From the NCBI RefSeq assembly GCF_040802235.1, contig NC_133158.1:11372001-11436000 (forward strand): a DNA stretch of 64,000 nucleotides, written 5' to 3'. Below, piece by piece: positions 11,985 to 23,334 of the stretch (the stretch's first letter is position 1; each line of letters starts with the position of its first letter). The position numbers and the translations under genes were made by a program. This stretch comes from Manis javanica. Its lineage: Eukaryota; Chordata; Mammalia; Pholidota; Manidae. A model generated the notes under the pieces. The model saw only the letters and a list, made by a program, of their open reading frames with translations. It was not told the origin of the DNA and searched no databases.

Positions 11985-12140
11985 ATGTAAGAGCTACCAC
12001 TTATTAAAAACTTACTATGTGCTGCATATTGTATCAAAGGATTTGTATGTTTTATTTCATTGTCTCCTCCCAACAATCTTTAAATGCCAGAATTGTAATC
12101 TTCATTTCACAGATTTAACACTGAAATCATGGGGGAAACT
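11985..12140 (-). repeat. MIR SINE fragment
   Basis: Reversed MIR: 'CCACTTATTAAAAACTTACT', 'ATGTGCTGCATATTGTATC', 'TTCATTTCACAGATTTAAC'. Confidence 0.7.
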
Positions 12141-12389
12141 TACCTCTAATGTACTAGCTTTAAAATGCCTTTCTCTTATCTTAAGTAAAGATTATTGAGT
12201 TACTGTTTTTTAATTGAAAATGAATCCTTGCAAACTAAAAAAGTATCTTCTGTGTCAGACTTCTATGACCCTGAGCAAAGTATTAAACAGCCATGACATA
12301 TAGGTGAGAGGAGGGGAGGACATTCAGCCCTTCAGTTGTGCCTCTCCTGTTTCCCCATTTGGGAAGGGGCAGAGTCTGTGCTTTAAATA

Positions 12390-12645
12390 TATATGGGCTC
12401 TATAGTCATCAAAACCAGGTTTGGATCTGGGCTTTAACACTATCTAGCTGTGTAATTTTAGGAGACTACCTTTTCTGAGCCTCAGTTTCCTTAGTTATAA
12501 ACTAGGTATAAAAATCTGTACCACAAAATGCTGTAGGGATAACTAAATGAGAGACTATGTCTAAAGGTTTAGCAAAGGGCTGAGAATATTGGTGATGGTC
12601 AGTAAGTGGTACCTAATGGTAGCAGTTGAGGTAGCAATTGAAGTA
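12390..12645 (+). repeat. MIR SINE
   Basis: Forward MIR: 'GGTTTGGATCTGGGCTTTAA', 'CTAGCTGTGTAATTTTAGG', 'GAGCCTCAGTTTCCTTAG', 'AACTAAATGAGAGACTATG', ending near 'CAGTAAGTGGTACCTAATGG'. Confidence 0.85.
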
Positions 12646-13214
12646 GTAGTTAAAGAATTATCTTACATGCCTCATGTGAGAACATATCCAGTGTTTCCTG
12701 TAAAGTGCTGAGCAAAGAGCGGCTCCTTCATATAAACTTATTTAATGTCAGGTTATGTGTCAAGCTTCTTCCATTTAAGAGAAGACCCTTTAAGCAAAAT
12801 ATTCTTCCCTATAAAAAGAATTAGCAATGAACAGCTGTGGGCATGGCCTTGGCTTCCTAGGTAAAAGAGGTCAGCTCATAATACAGTGTACAACAAAATT
12901 GCCAGATGATTCATGGCCAAGCCAAACCCTAAAAGAAGTTGATAAATGACAGAACCTTAGAATGATATCATGAATATTTAGAAAGACTGACCAAGAGAAG
13001 GTAAGAATTGGTATTATGCCTTGAGTTTGAGTAAAAAGGTTCATTTCAAATTCTGAAATGATTCTCATCTTTCACAAAATGTTCTGTGATTTTTAACTCA
13101 AGGTGTATAGGTGACTTAAAAGACACCAATCACATTATTTATATCTTGATGGGAAAAGGCATTTCAAAGTAAGAGCCAGGACGTTTTTGTATTATCTGTA
13201 GTGTCAGAACCTCA
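12646..13214. other. unassigned intergenic sequence
   Basis: Nothing recognised. Confidence 0.5.
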
Positions 13215-13605
13215 TATTAGTCAGGCTCGGCTAGCTTCAGGCACTGGTAACAACTCCCAAATCTCAGTAGTTTAAACACATAAAATGTATTTCTGTATCA
13301 CTCAAAATCTGCTGTAAATCAGGCCCTCCATGCCTGATTTACATGACTCAGTGATCTTGGGTCCCCACCATCTCAACACCTGGGATTCACAGTCCTCACA
13401 GAAAGGGAAGACAGAGACTTGAGAATTGTGCAGAGAGATATCACTGATTGAACCTGGAAAAGGTACACATCTCCCCACTCCATTTCCTTGGCTAGTGTTG
13501 TCACATTGCCCTGCCTGACCACCTGGTAGTTAGGAAATATGCTCTTCTATTGTCCAAAGAAGGCAAGGAGCACAATGACATGAGCAGGCCCTAGTAATGT
13601 CTTCC
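13215..13605. repeat. ancient LTR-like interspersed repeat, family unsure
   Basis: 'AACAACTCCCAAATCTCAGT' followed by 'TTAAACACATAAAATGTATTT' is a recurring mammalian repeat phrase. A related phrase occurs at about 59270. The family name and orientation were not settled. Confidence 0.45.
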
Positions 13606-13819
13606 AGAGACCCTAAGGTGATTTCAGATACCAGTTTCTAGTTTGTAAATTCTATTCATTTATTGATTTATTTAACATTTCTTGTAAAGCTACTTTGTGG
13701 TATGTGTTGGTAGTGGTAGCATTTTGATTGCTCAGCCTCTTGAGCTCATGGGAAAGAGCCTTAGTGGGAGTGGGCATGGTGCCAGCTATGGCATCTCATG
13801 ATATGTAGTGACCACAAAT

Positions 13820-14005
13820 GTTCTCACCAGATTGCTGCCATGATTTTGGTGGAGGCTTTGGCCCCATTTGCTCCTGCCTTGTTTTCCAGTCTTCTTGGCA
13901 ATTCTCTGAGCCAGCCAATAATAACCTTTCCAAAAAGTCCTTTTCTAAATTTAAATTAAGTACAGCTGGTTTCTGTTGCTTGCATCCAGAATTTGACTAG
14001 CATAG
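13820..14005 (+). repeat. possible LTR 3' end
   Basis: It ends 'GCTGGTTTCTGTTGCTTGC', then ATCCAGAATTTGACTAGCA. This is close to the terminal phrase of some mammalian LTRs. Low certainty. Confidence 0.35.
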
Positions 14006-14049
14006 CAATGTTGTAGGTACTCCACAAGAGAGACTAACCAGCTAAAAGG

Positions 14050-14292
14050 GCTATCCTCTATATTCCTATAGAATTTTCCTTTCTCTCACTCTGTCACTTT
14101 TTCTTCTGTTGTGGTGTTGGTGTTTTATGTATACAGTGGCTCTTGTCTGCTAGACTGTAGGTTGTGTTCTTTGAGAGCAGAATTAATGTCTGAATTTGTT
14201 CATTTTTGCACATCCAGTGATACTTGTCATAGTGCCTTGCCTGTGGTAGATGTTCAATATATTTTTGTTGAATAAATGATTGTTTTTACTTT
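14050..14292 (+). repeat. L2 LINE 3' end
   Basis: 'CTTTGAGAGCAGAATTAATG', 'CATAGTGCCTTGCCTGTGG' and the terminal 'TTGTTGAATAAATGATTG'. Confidence 0.75.
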
Positions 14293-14770
14293 AAAAAATA
14301 CATTAAGACATAGTTCTTGTCCTCAAAGAGTTTACAGTCTGTTAGGGAAACTAGATGTGGAAATTAATTTTGGTTCAAAACCGAAAGAAACGAGTGTCCT
14401 CTGTTGCAGGAATATGGTGGAAGATGTGACTGATTTTTACCAAGAGAGAAAGCTCAGGGGAAAAAATGAGTTCAATACAGTGATGATAGTTGACCCAAGT
14501 AATATTTTGTTAGGAAGAATAAAGGAACAAACTGGATTTTAAAAAGGAGGCAGGAAAGTTCTTTGAAAGTTTAAGAAACTTCAGGTTGTCCAGTGTGACC
14601 CCAGAACAGAGTCTGTAGAGCATTGTAGTAGATGGAACATGTGGCCTGAGATGTAACTGAGGATAAAACTATGGGGTCCTTCACTACCATGCAAAGGAAT
14701 GTGGACTTTACTCTTGAAGCAATTCAGAACATTGGAGAAACTGAGCCAGCAAAGATGACAGTGGTGTGAC
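14293..14770 (-). repeat. L2 LINE fragment
   Basis: Reversed L2: 'TTCTTGTCCTCAAAGAGTTT' and 'ACAGTCTGTTAGGG', later 'GCAAAGGAATGTGGACTTTA'. It abuts an L2 in the opposite orientation. The 88-codon open frame at 14276-14542 falls in this repeat and is not a gene. Confidence 0.6.
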
Positions 14771-16544
14771 CCAGGCCATCACCCCAAGAAGTCTGAGCCA
14801 TTGGCCTTTTTCCCCTGCATTTTTTGATTGCACACCAAATTGAACAATGTAGCATTAAGAGGCCTTCAAGGAAGACTGTCTGGATGCTAAACATATTCCC
14901 CTTGTCCCCACTGTACACCAAACCTACCTCGTCCTGATATGTCAGAGTGATATCCTGTCAGGAAAGTAATATTTGTTCTTTCTATTGGTCCCTTGGCATG
15001 AGAATTCTGAAGTTCCAGATTAAAGCCATAAGTTTTGCTCAATACGAGTCTATGTCCCCTGGCAGAAGAGTTTCACCTTTGGTAATCAGACCTCTGAACC
15101 AGCAATGGCCAGAGTTGTGGGGATGTGAAGCACCATTTCCCAAGTGTGTTACTGAGAGTGACAGCAGGGGAAGCCAAGTATTCTATGTGTTGTTGACAGA
15201 GCACCAGCAAGTGTCACTTATTTAGAATGTGTGTTGTGACCTGAGGATGGCTCTCCATCACTGAGAGGATGGTCTCTGAGCTGCAATCACTGCTATGCCC
15301 TCTACCAAGCCATTCGATTGCTCTGTCAGTTTAGCAGCTTCTGCATGATGCAGCATGTGGTATGACCAGTGGGCTACCTGCACTCCATTTATGAACAGTG
15401 ATGGGATCCTCATTGCCATCTAGCTGGTGGGTGATACAGTTCCAAAGTCCCACCTTAGCATGTAGTTTTTCACTACTCCTGGTACTAACTCTTGAAATTT
15501 GGGCTCTGTAAGAGGAAAATTCTGAGATGGTGATTAACATGCAGTAATTTTATTAGTGAGTGCTTTGGGGTAGAAGAAAAAGGAAAGGAAGGGAAGAGAA
15601 AATAAGAAGTAGAATTGAGAGGAGAGAATAACTGGGCTATGATAAAGTCTAAACATAGGCCTCCTCCAACTCCGCAATTATTCTGAATTTGGTAGTGTCC
15701 TTTGTGGTCATCTCCTCTTGAAAAAGGACAGGGCTGAACATTTATGCCCCCAAGTCTCTTAGCCATTGCATGTGCCTGCCCTAGAAAGGGGATGTTTCTT
15801 TAAGAAAGATGGTTCTCTTAAAGTAAGGCAATTCTCTGAGAAGTCTAAGAGATGAAAGCTATCAGTTAACAACTGTTGCAAAAGCTGGGAAAATGAGTTT
15901 TTCAGTTTTAAAGGGAGGATCTGGGATGTACAGTATAGCACATCTACAACACATGGGATGAGTAAGAGGAAAAGGTAAAAGATAAAATCAGAGAGACAAT
16001 GTATTGCATAAAATTAGTTCTGACAACTTGAAACAAAAAGTAGACAACAGTCACTTGATCAAATGTGGATGTATTTTTACCACATTAGCAAAAACCTAAC
16101 AGTAGGCATTCCAAGCTGGTATCATTCCATGCTATCAGGGCCTCAAGATCCTTTTAACTTTTGCTCCCCTGTACTTAGCATGCAGGCTCTTCATCCTCAT
16201 GGTCATGAAATAGCTGCTCTAGCTGCAGGTATTACGTTCTTATTCAAGGCAGGGAAAAGACAGGTGAAGGGCAAAATACCCATGCAAGCTGAGTCTGTCC
16301 TTACCTAAATGATGAAAAAATAGCTTTTTCAGAAAAAGCCCACCAGAAGTTTTCCACTTATATTTCATTAGCTACAAATGGGTCATATGGTTACTTCTAA
16401 TTCCAAAGGAATCTGGAGAGTTTAGAGTTTGTAACTGAGCTCATACTGCACACACAATACTGGAGTTCTGTTCATAAGAAGGGAAAACTGATAGGATATT
16501 GGGTAGTTAACCAGCAGTGTCTGCCACAGGCAGGTGGACACCAG
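14771..16544. other. unassigned 1.8-kb segment between two L2 copies
   Basis: No gene was recognised. Several short open frames occur but none carries a domain I know. Parts such as 15240-15540 and 15560-15780 read like decayed repeat, possibly ERV-like interior or LTR, but I could not name the family. Confidence 0.4.
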
Positions 16545-16790
16545 ATCACCTTCAGGTTGGAGTTTGGATGTTATTCTAAATGCGATAGCCACTGAAGGGA
16601 TTTAAGGAGGTGTGAGTTAATTTATCCGGGCAGTTGGATGTAGAATGGGTTATAGAGAGGAAAAGAAGATGGGAAGACAGCTTAGATGCTGAGGTAGGTC
16701 TAGAGAGAGAAATGGATGGTGCAGACGAGGGGGCAGCAGTACAGATGGGGTTTATAAAGACTCTCCGAACTTTAACATGCAACTGCATCT
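16545..16790 (-). repeat. L2 LINE fragment
   Basis: 'TTTGGATGTTATTCTAAATG', 'GATAGCCACTGAAGGGATTT' and 'AAGGAGGTGTGAGTTAATTT' follow the reversed L2 phrase about the bulk and size of the effect of 'GGACTTTATTCTGAGTGC'. It overlaps the same part of L2 as 14293-14770, so the two are separate insertions. Confidence 0.65.
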
Positions 16791-17799
16791 TGGATAGGTA
16801 AGTTCATTCTGGTTAGAATCCTTCTATCATGTAGGAAGGGAGGATTCTGATATGTAAACATATCAAGTATCAACTTGATTAGTCCCTTTAACAGAGCCTG
16901 TGGCCTTGCAGTGAGGCTAGCCTGAGTGATCGATCATGTCATCCTCATCTTCAGGCAGGTAAAGAATCATTATCTTCATTTCATAGATCAGTTGAAATGC
17001 GACCATACCACCTCTTTAACTTACAGTTGAACACAGCTAACTGAATTTGTTTCTGAATCTGACATTTGTGAATCTTTGCTGAGTATTACATGTGTCTCTT
17101 TCCTCTATCCATATAGTTGTTACCTTTTCCTTAGTTTCATTTCTCCTATGTTTATTTTCTCCTTGGTATATATAACACATTTTCAAGATTTCCAGACCCT
17201 CCTTCCCAAAACCTTTTTTTGGGTTAAACCCAAGCTGAAGATATTTATAAATAGCAAAGAAGAGAGAACTCCCTGGTAGCCTTTTATAGAACAGATATTT
17301 CTGGAAGTTTTTTTTTCTACACATAAACAAAAAAGACCATCTGACACCACCAAGTGGCTATACCAGAAATTACATAGGAAAAAGAAGAATTTCTTTTACT
17401 TCCTTTCCACCTGACACCCTGGTAGAAAACCAGATAATAATTTGATTGCTACTTTCGTGGAGTGACGCTATTTCACTAGTTTCTCTGAATTCTGAGATAC
17501 TTTCATGAATAAGAGGAAGCAGACTTTATACGATGAGGGAAAGGATCACCACTTTGGATTTTTCTTTGATTTAATGTATTCTTATTCCTATATAAACTGA
17601 ATCCCAAATAGTTTCCATGAATTACTCAAGGTTCTACAGTTGGTAAGCAGGAAACTGGGACTTGATCACTTTGTCTGGTTCATTGTCTACTTTCCTGACA
17701 AGTACGGTATCATAAATCACTGTCATATAGATAACAGTGGTCAGAAGAAATCATGCACATTCAAGCATAAATTCAAGTGTTTATGAAGGGTGATGGATA
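16791..17799. other. unassigned intergenic sequence
   Basis: Mostly nothing recognised. A short stretch at about 17610-17690 ('CAAGGTTCTACAGTTGGTAA') resembles a reversed MIR core. Confidence 0.45.
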
Positions 17800-17932
17800 A
17801 AGTCTTAATTGCTATTTAGGATTTCTCTGACCCTGATTCCTGTATCATTTACTGGCATTATCCAGCTACTAGTAACTTGTATATAATAGGAACTCATCAA
17901 GTGTATTTTGACTGAATAAATAAATAAGTTTC
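17800..17932 (+). repeat. L2 LINE 3' end
   Basis: 'TATAATAGGAACTCATCAAG' followed by 'TTTTGACTGAATAAATAAAT'. Decayed L2 terminus. Confidence 0.6.
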
Positions 17933-18554
17933 TTTCTTTTTCATTCGTAATAGCTGAAGTGAAAACAAACCACGTCCCAAGCTATTCCATCTAAAAGGTG
18001 TCACTCCATATCTGAGAACCATACAGATGATCATGTACCCAGAATATTATTTAACTCCACCCCCATCAGACTTGTCTCATAGGCATTTCCTTGACATGGG
18101 AAAACAACTATGGAAAAATTATGATTATGTTTGATTCAAGCAATCAGCTGTAGGCTTTCTACATCATCTTAGTCCATCAAATTGGTAAGTTGTTGGATGA
18201 GGCCAATTGATGCTGCGGAAAATATAACTGAATAGTTCTGTCAGTATGGGAACAGCCACCAGAACACTATGATTATCTCAGTAGCTTACCTTTTGAGAAA
18301 ACCTTTTTAGTGATTGGCAGGAGATGCAGCGATGGGACCTTAATTGTGGAATTTAATACTTGCTTTCAATCCTGCCCTAGTCCTAATGTGACCACCAATG
18401 GGTCTTATATTACTGCATCATAATTTATTTTAACTACAGAGTCTTTATCCTCATTGAAGATAATTCTGCTGTACTTACACTTATAACTCTTTCTCCTATG
18501 CCTATGTCTGTTTAGAATTCTCTATTTTCATTATATTAGAAAACAGGATAGCCA
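17933..18554. other. unassigned intergenic sequence
   Basis: Nothing recognised. Confidence 0.5.
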
Positions 18555-18835
18555 CAGCAGAAAGAATTGACATTTTGGAACCAGAGTTATGGATTTGAAT
18601 CCTGGTATTGCCATTTATAGATCTGTGGCCTTGGACAAAACTTTAACCTCCCTAACCTCCAATTTCAACAGTTTAAGGGCTATTCATATTCATAAATTCA
18701 GATACACTGAAAGATAAGATATACTAAAGTACTGAGCACAGCATCTGATGTACAAACACACACACAAAGCATGTGCTAAATAAATGGGAGCAATTCAAAT
18801 CATTATTGCTATGGTTATCATTAATATAATTTCCA
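18555..18835 (+). repeat. MIR SINE
   Basis: Forward MIR: 'GGAACCAGAGTTATGGATTT', 'GAATCCTGGTATTGCC' (B-box region), 'GCATGTGCTAAATAAATGGG'. A short CA run is included at about 18757-18768. Confidence 0.8.
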
Positions 18836-19364
18836 TCAAAAACAGTTGTCTACAAATTTATTATTTTTAATTGGCCTGGGTATGTAAGATCATTAGGACG
18901 AGTGTGGCTCTTCTGTGAACAGACATTCTAGGTCAGGTAAAAGATCAAATGAGGGTATTTTTCCCCCTTAGCACTATCATGCAACAGAGGAACTAATCAG
19001 CTTCTATTCATGGTCCCTTGGGCTCTGCTTCTATGATGTGCACAGTGGCAATTTTTCTCAAGTGTGGAAATTTAAACTTTATTACAGGGAAAATCTGCCT
19101 AGATGTTCGCCTATATCAAAAACACTAATTGTAAATTGTACCTTTATTATGTGTTTTTGGAAATGTGCATTTAGTTCAATTACCTATGCATTCAGAAGAG
19201 CTTTCACTTGAAATTAGTTCAAATTAATGAAGCTCATAATTAATCATGACAGCATCTAAGTGCTTTTGTAAACTAGTCATATGTTTACTGGTAGGATGTA
19301 TTAATTGAGTTGTTAGTGTTTATCAAGTATATGGATACTGAGATCCTTTGTAATAACTCCAAAT
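18836..19364. other. repeat-free AT-rich segment with TAAT cores
   Basis: No repeat or gene was recognised. Between 19178 and 19308 there are five ATTA/TAAT-type cores, including CATAATTAATCATG and GTATTAATTGAG. Candidate conserved non-coding element. Confidence 0.35.
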
Positions 19365-19555
19365 ATCTTCTAAGGGTCCACAATCCCTGGAAAGTACCCT
19401 CTTATCTATTCTAAATCTCTCATTTTATAATCACAGCTATTCTTATCAGAGGTGTGAAGTAGTTTACCCAAGGTCATAATGTTAGTCCATTTCAGAACCA
19501 GACATTGGACTCACGTACTGGAGCCTTTATCATATACTGACTCTGCCATACTGAA
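19365..19555 (-). repeat. MIR SINE
   Basis: Reversed MIR: 'GTGTGAAGTAGTTTACCC', 'AAGGTCATAATGTTAGTCC', 'CAGAACCAGACATTGGACTC'. Confidence 0.65.
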
Positions 19556-20394
19556 GTTTCCCAAAGTTCAGTCCCTCTTACATAACACCTTAAAAATTTT
19601 ATGCATATTTGTTTATCACTATTAATATTATTCACCTTATATTTCTGTTCAAATCAAATTCAAATTAAAGCAAATTTAAATTTAAACTTGGCTTTGTCCT
19701 AAGAAATAATATCCACAAAATTACTGGTTTCAGATGATATGTTTCCCTTCTAATACATATCAAATTAATATGCAACAACTAAAATATATTTATAAAGATG
19801 TATTCATGTACCACTTAGAATCATTTCAGATACCAGTACACACCCAGCCCAATACCTTACTGTCTCCCTAGAGTAGGAATCTCAGTGTTTCTCTTTCCTT
19901 CCACTGGTTTTCTTTTCCCTCTTGCATATTTCTGTGAGTGCTCAGGATAATCATTAAAGATGAAGCTTTAAACTATTGTGAACAGAGATGCATGGCTTGA
20001 TGTCCCAAAATGAATTTAATATTTAGAAATAACACTTGTCTCTAATGCAAATGTTCACATCATATCTAGGTCCTTTTAATATATTCACTATTTATTCCTT
20101 CCATTTCCAGAAATTCTACAGGAAGGATTCTGGTCTGCTACAGTAAATAGAGCATGAAAATCAGGTCTGGCTTGAATTTTATCCTAGACATTAACTCTAT
20201 CTTCAGCTTGTGCAGGCTTATTCTTAGTGGCTAAGGTGTAGCTAAAAATTAATCTTTCCTTCCCTTCTAAAAACATTAAACCTCAAAGAGAAGATAGATA
20301 TACATCACATTTCAATGTAAGGGGGGTTATCCACATAAGCATTCACTAGATACATTTCTGTGTTGCCCTGCTAGGGGCTGTATGTAAATTAAGC
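19556..20394. other. unassigned AT-rich intergenic sequence
   Basis: Nothing recognised. Confidence 0.5.
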
Positions 20395-20642
20395 ATGGAA
20401 TAGCAGAGTGGTTAAGAATAGGCACCTGTATGTTGCCTGGATTTTAGTGAAGACTTATCCACCTCTAGCTTTTATATCATCAGCTCCTTACCATACTTGA
20501 ATCTCAGTTTCATCATCTGCAAAATAGGGATAATAGCAACTACATCACAGTTTGCTATAAGGAATAAATAATATCTTATGGATGCAACTCTTAGCCCAGT
20601 GCTTGACAATTATTAGGACCTTGACAAATTCAGTTTTTACTA
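20395..20642 (+). repeat. MIR SINE, nearly full length
   Basis: 'AGCAGAGTGGTTAAGAATAG' (tRNA-like A-box side), 'GAATCTCAGTTTCATCATC', 'TGCAAAATAGGGATAATAGC', 'TAGCCCAGTGCTTGACAATT'. Confidence 0.9.
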
Positions 20643-21234
20643 TAACAGGAAAGCTGGTTTGCACCTTTGGGAACTTGGAGTTCCATGGCCCATGTTATAT
20701 ATAAACGGGATGCTCAGGAGATACCATTTTAAAGGGCATTAAATGATTAGTGGTTTCCCATTAAAAAGGGAAAAATATAAGATTATTGCCAAGTGATTCC
20801 TTTATATGCCCCAATTAAATTCTTGGTCTTTCATCTCAGGAAATTACTTCTATCACAATACGGATAATAGCATTTTGAGCCCTACTAAACACTAGGCCCT
20901 AGATCAAAAGTGTTCAGCATCCTTCTAAGAAAAGGCTATTTTTCCTTTCTGTGGGGGAGAGAGCCATGCCAAAAAAGCACACATGGCTTTACCAGATGCT
21001 TAGTCATTCAGTGAGGCAAACGCCACATGTCAGAAAAAATAAATAAGAAGAAGGGTTTGCACAGATTTTTTTGTAAAAGCCAAGACTACCTAAAACATAA
21101 ACTGGCTGATATATTGGAGCATTTACACCTGTTTCCCTTATTTAAAAAGATGAACACATTAGGCTAATCTTACTGCTGTTCTTCTTACTTTTAATGCATT
21201 TGTCCTTACTTGGGGAGCTACATTTCTACCATTT
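20643..21234. other. unassigned intergenic sequence
   Basis: Nothing recognised. Confidence 0.5.
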
Positions 21235-21271
21235 AAAGAAAGAAAGAAAGAAACAAACAAACAAACAAAAA
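21235..21271. repeat. AAAG then AAAC tetranucleotide repeat
   Basis: A run of AAAG units passes directly into AAAC units. Compound microsatellite. Confidence 0.9.
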
Positions 21272-21559
21272 CGTGCACAAAATGAAAGAGCAGAAATTAG
21301 TGAGTTATAACTCAGAACTAGTCTAATCCAGTGGAAAAAAGAAAAAGAGAAATGAGGGACTTCATCTACAGAGGATATATCTGATTTATAAGTCATTAAA
21401 TAGGGTTATTTCACAGCTTTCAAGGCTGTTTCAAATGAGTAATTCAGATTTTGGCTTTTACTGGAACTATACCTGAAGGAAGTAAAATTTAGTAATGCAG
21501 TATTCCTTTCTCCACCCCCAGCAACCCCAAAATTATCTAATCTTTTTATAAGAAGGTTT

Positions 21560-21722
21560 ATTGGAAACATGGTTGAAATGATGAGCAGGCCACTTGGGAT
21601 CTGGTCCCAGTTCTCCTACTAGGTGTACAGACACCCTGAGCTAGTTGCCTCTTAATGCTCATATCCCTCATTTGCAAAACAGAGAAGGTGGGCTCCATTA
21701 TTGCTAACATCCCATAATTACT
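21560..21722 (+). repeat. MIR/MIR3-type SINE fragment
   Basis: 'GGGATCTGGTCCCAGTTCTC', 'CTGAGCTAGTTGCCTCTTAA', 'TCATTTGCAAAACAGAGAAG'. Confidence 0.65.
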
Positions 21723-22066
21723 CACCCAAAATGACAGGGTTTTAGCAACTGAGGAAATATTTTACTCTGAACACATCACTTGATTAAACTAGAAAAAACT
21801 AAGAAGGAAAAAAAATCCGTTTTCCAACATCGCCTTTGCTTTAACTTTTCATGTGAAAAATAAAAATCCGTGTTAAAGAATATTTTAAGCCTTCTGACTT
21901 AAAAAAAAACAACAATTTAAACAGATTTTGTTGAAAATTCAGAAGTTTTATATGCTACCCTCTAGTGGAGACTAGAACCTACTTTGCTAATTCCATCAGA
22001 AAGTGCATTCAGATCTGTTATAGCAAAGGAGGAAGGGGAGTTCTGTTTAAATTGAAATCATTTACA
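21723..22066. other. unassigned intergenic sequence
   Basis: Nothing recognised. A CTCF-like core, reverse orientation, lies at 21957-21968. Confidence 0.45.
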
Positions 22067-22255
22067 GTCCTTCTCAAAGTGTAATCCAAAGACCTCAGGC
22101 ATAAGAATCAACTGGTTAAACACATAGCTTTCCAGAGCCCCTCAAGAACAACTAAACTAGACTCCTTAAGAGTGGGGCCCTGGAATCTGCATGGTTTAAC
22201 AGAGAACCTAGCTGATTCTTAAGCTCATTAAAATTTGAAAATCAATGTTCTAGCT
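22067..22255 (+). repeat. MER5A-type hAT DNA transposon
   Basis: 'CAGTCCTTCTCAAAGTGTAA', 'AAGAATCAACTGG', 'AGTGGGGCCCTGGAATCTGC', 'TTTAACAGAGAACCTAGCTG', 'TTTGAAAATCAATGTTCT'. Nearly full-length MER5A layout. Confidence 0.75.
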
Positions 22256-22299
22256 CATACCTGAGAGCCATGGTATGGATATGGGCATTATCATAAATC

Positions 22300-22605
22300 T
22301 ATCACAAATCATTTTGTTATCCTTAACACAGCAAGCACATAAGGCCCTCTGTGACTGAGACTCTACAGTCTTAGCCTTTAGGTCCTGGTACTTCCATTAC
22401 TCCCTCTGTCTTTGCCCCAAGTTGACACCACTATCACCGTTAAATTCTATGTGGAACTCTTCTGAGTCTCTAAAAGTATCTGTGCAATTGATTCAGCATT
22501 TTAAACATGCTATTCACTCAGCATGGAATATGCATTCTCCCAACTTAAATTTGACTGTAAATATCATACCATTTTTAGTTATCATTAATAAAACTGAAAA
22601 GGATA
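22300..22605 (+). repeat. L2 LINE 3' fragment
   Basis: 'CACATAAGGCCCTCTGTGAC' and 'ATGCTATTCACTCAGCATGG' followed by AATATGCATTCTCCC correspond to the L2 3' region. Confidence 0.6.
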
Positions 22606-23334
22606 ATGCTAACTGAAGTTGAGATTCATGGCAGGAACATTAAATCCTGCAGGCTGCATTTAGTTTATTCCATCTCCATATGCCATTTATTCCAAGTATG
22701 TTGGCTACGCAGAAACAGCATTATAGAAATGTTGCCAATGGCCATTCCCCCTTCCAATCATATGACTGACCTAGAGCCCCTTTATTCTTTACCTAAGTTA
22801 GAAATACTTGAGTAGACCAAGGATAAAGATAAACAAAGATCAAAATGTCAACTTTAACTCCAACAAAAACTTGGTAGGAGACTGTAGTTAGATCTTTGGG
22901 TTCCACTGGAGGGAAGGTTTTGGACTACAGTATAGGCTCATTAACCAAGAACTTCTGGCCTGAATTGTTTTGGGGTCAAGATGGAAGAAAAGGAATCCTA
23001 ATTCTGGTGTTGCAGTATTTTAGTAAGATTCTCTCCCTCCAATTTAGGAAGCGAACAAGAGTTGCCTGTAGGAAACCCTGCTTATATAGGAACTCAGGAG
23101 AAGTAGGCTTTCTAAGGACCAAAATGTATTTTTCATTATCTATTCAAATGATGACTTGCCTGTAGCCTGAGTTCTTGATAACAGAGTGCAGTATGTCTGC
23201 TCTGGGCCAGTGGGCCTGCACTGATCTGCTTGTTTTCATAAAAGATGCTGTTTTGTACATGTTACAGAAGAGGGTTAAATGCTGTAGTAAAACTTTACTT
23301 ACTAATATGATAGTGAGTGGCTATTTTCTTTCTC
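22606..23334. other. unassigned intergenic sequence
   Basis: No gene or clear repeat was recognised. The open frames at 22606-22815 and 22896-23165 have no recognisable domain. Confidence 0.5.

Noticed and set aside
14771-16544. Possible ERV interior
   Set aside because: Some phrases feel repeat-like but no LTR pair, primer-binding site or recognisable gag/pol peptide was found, so no ERV was called.
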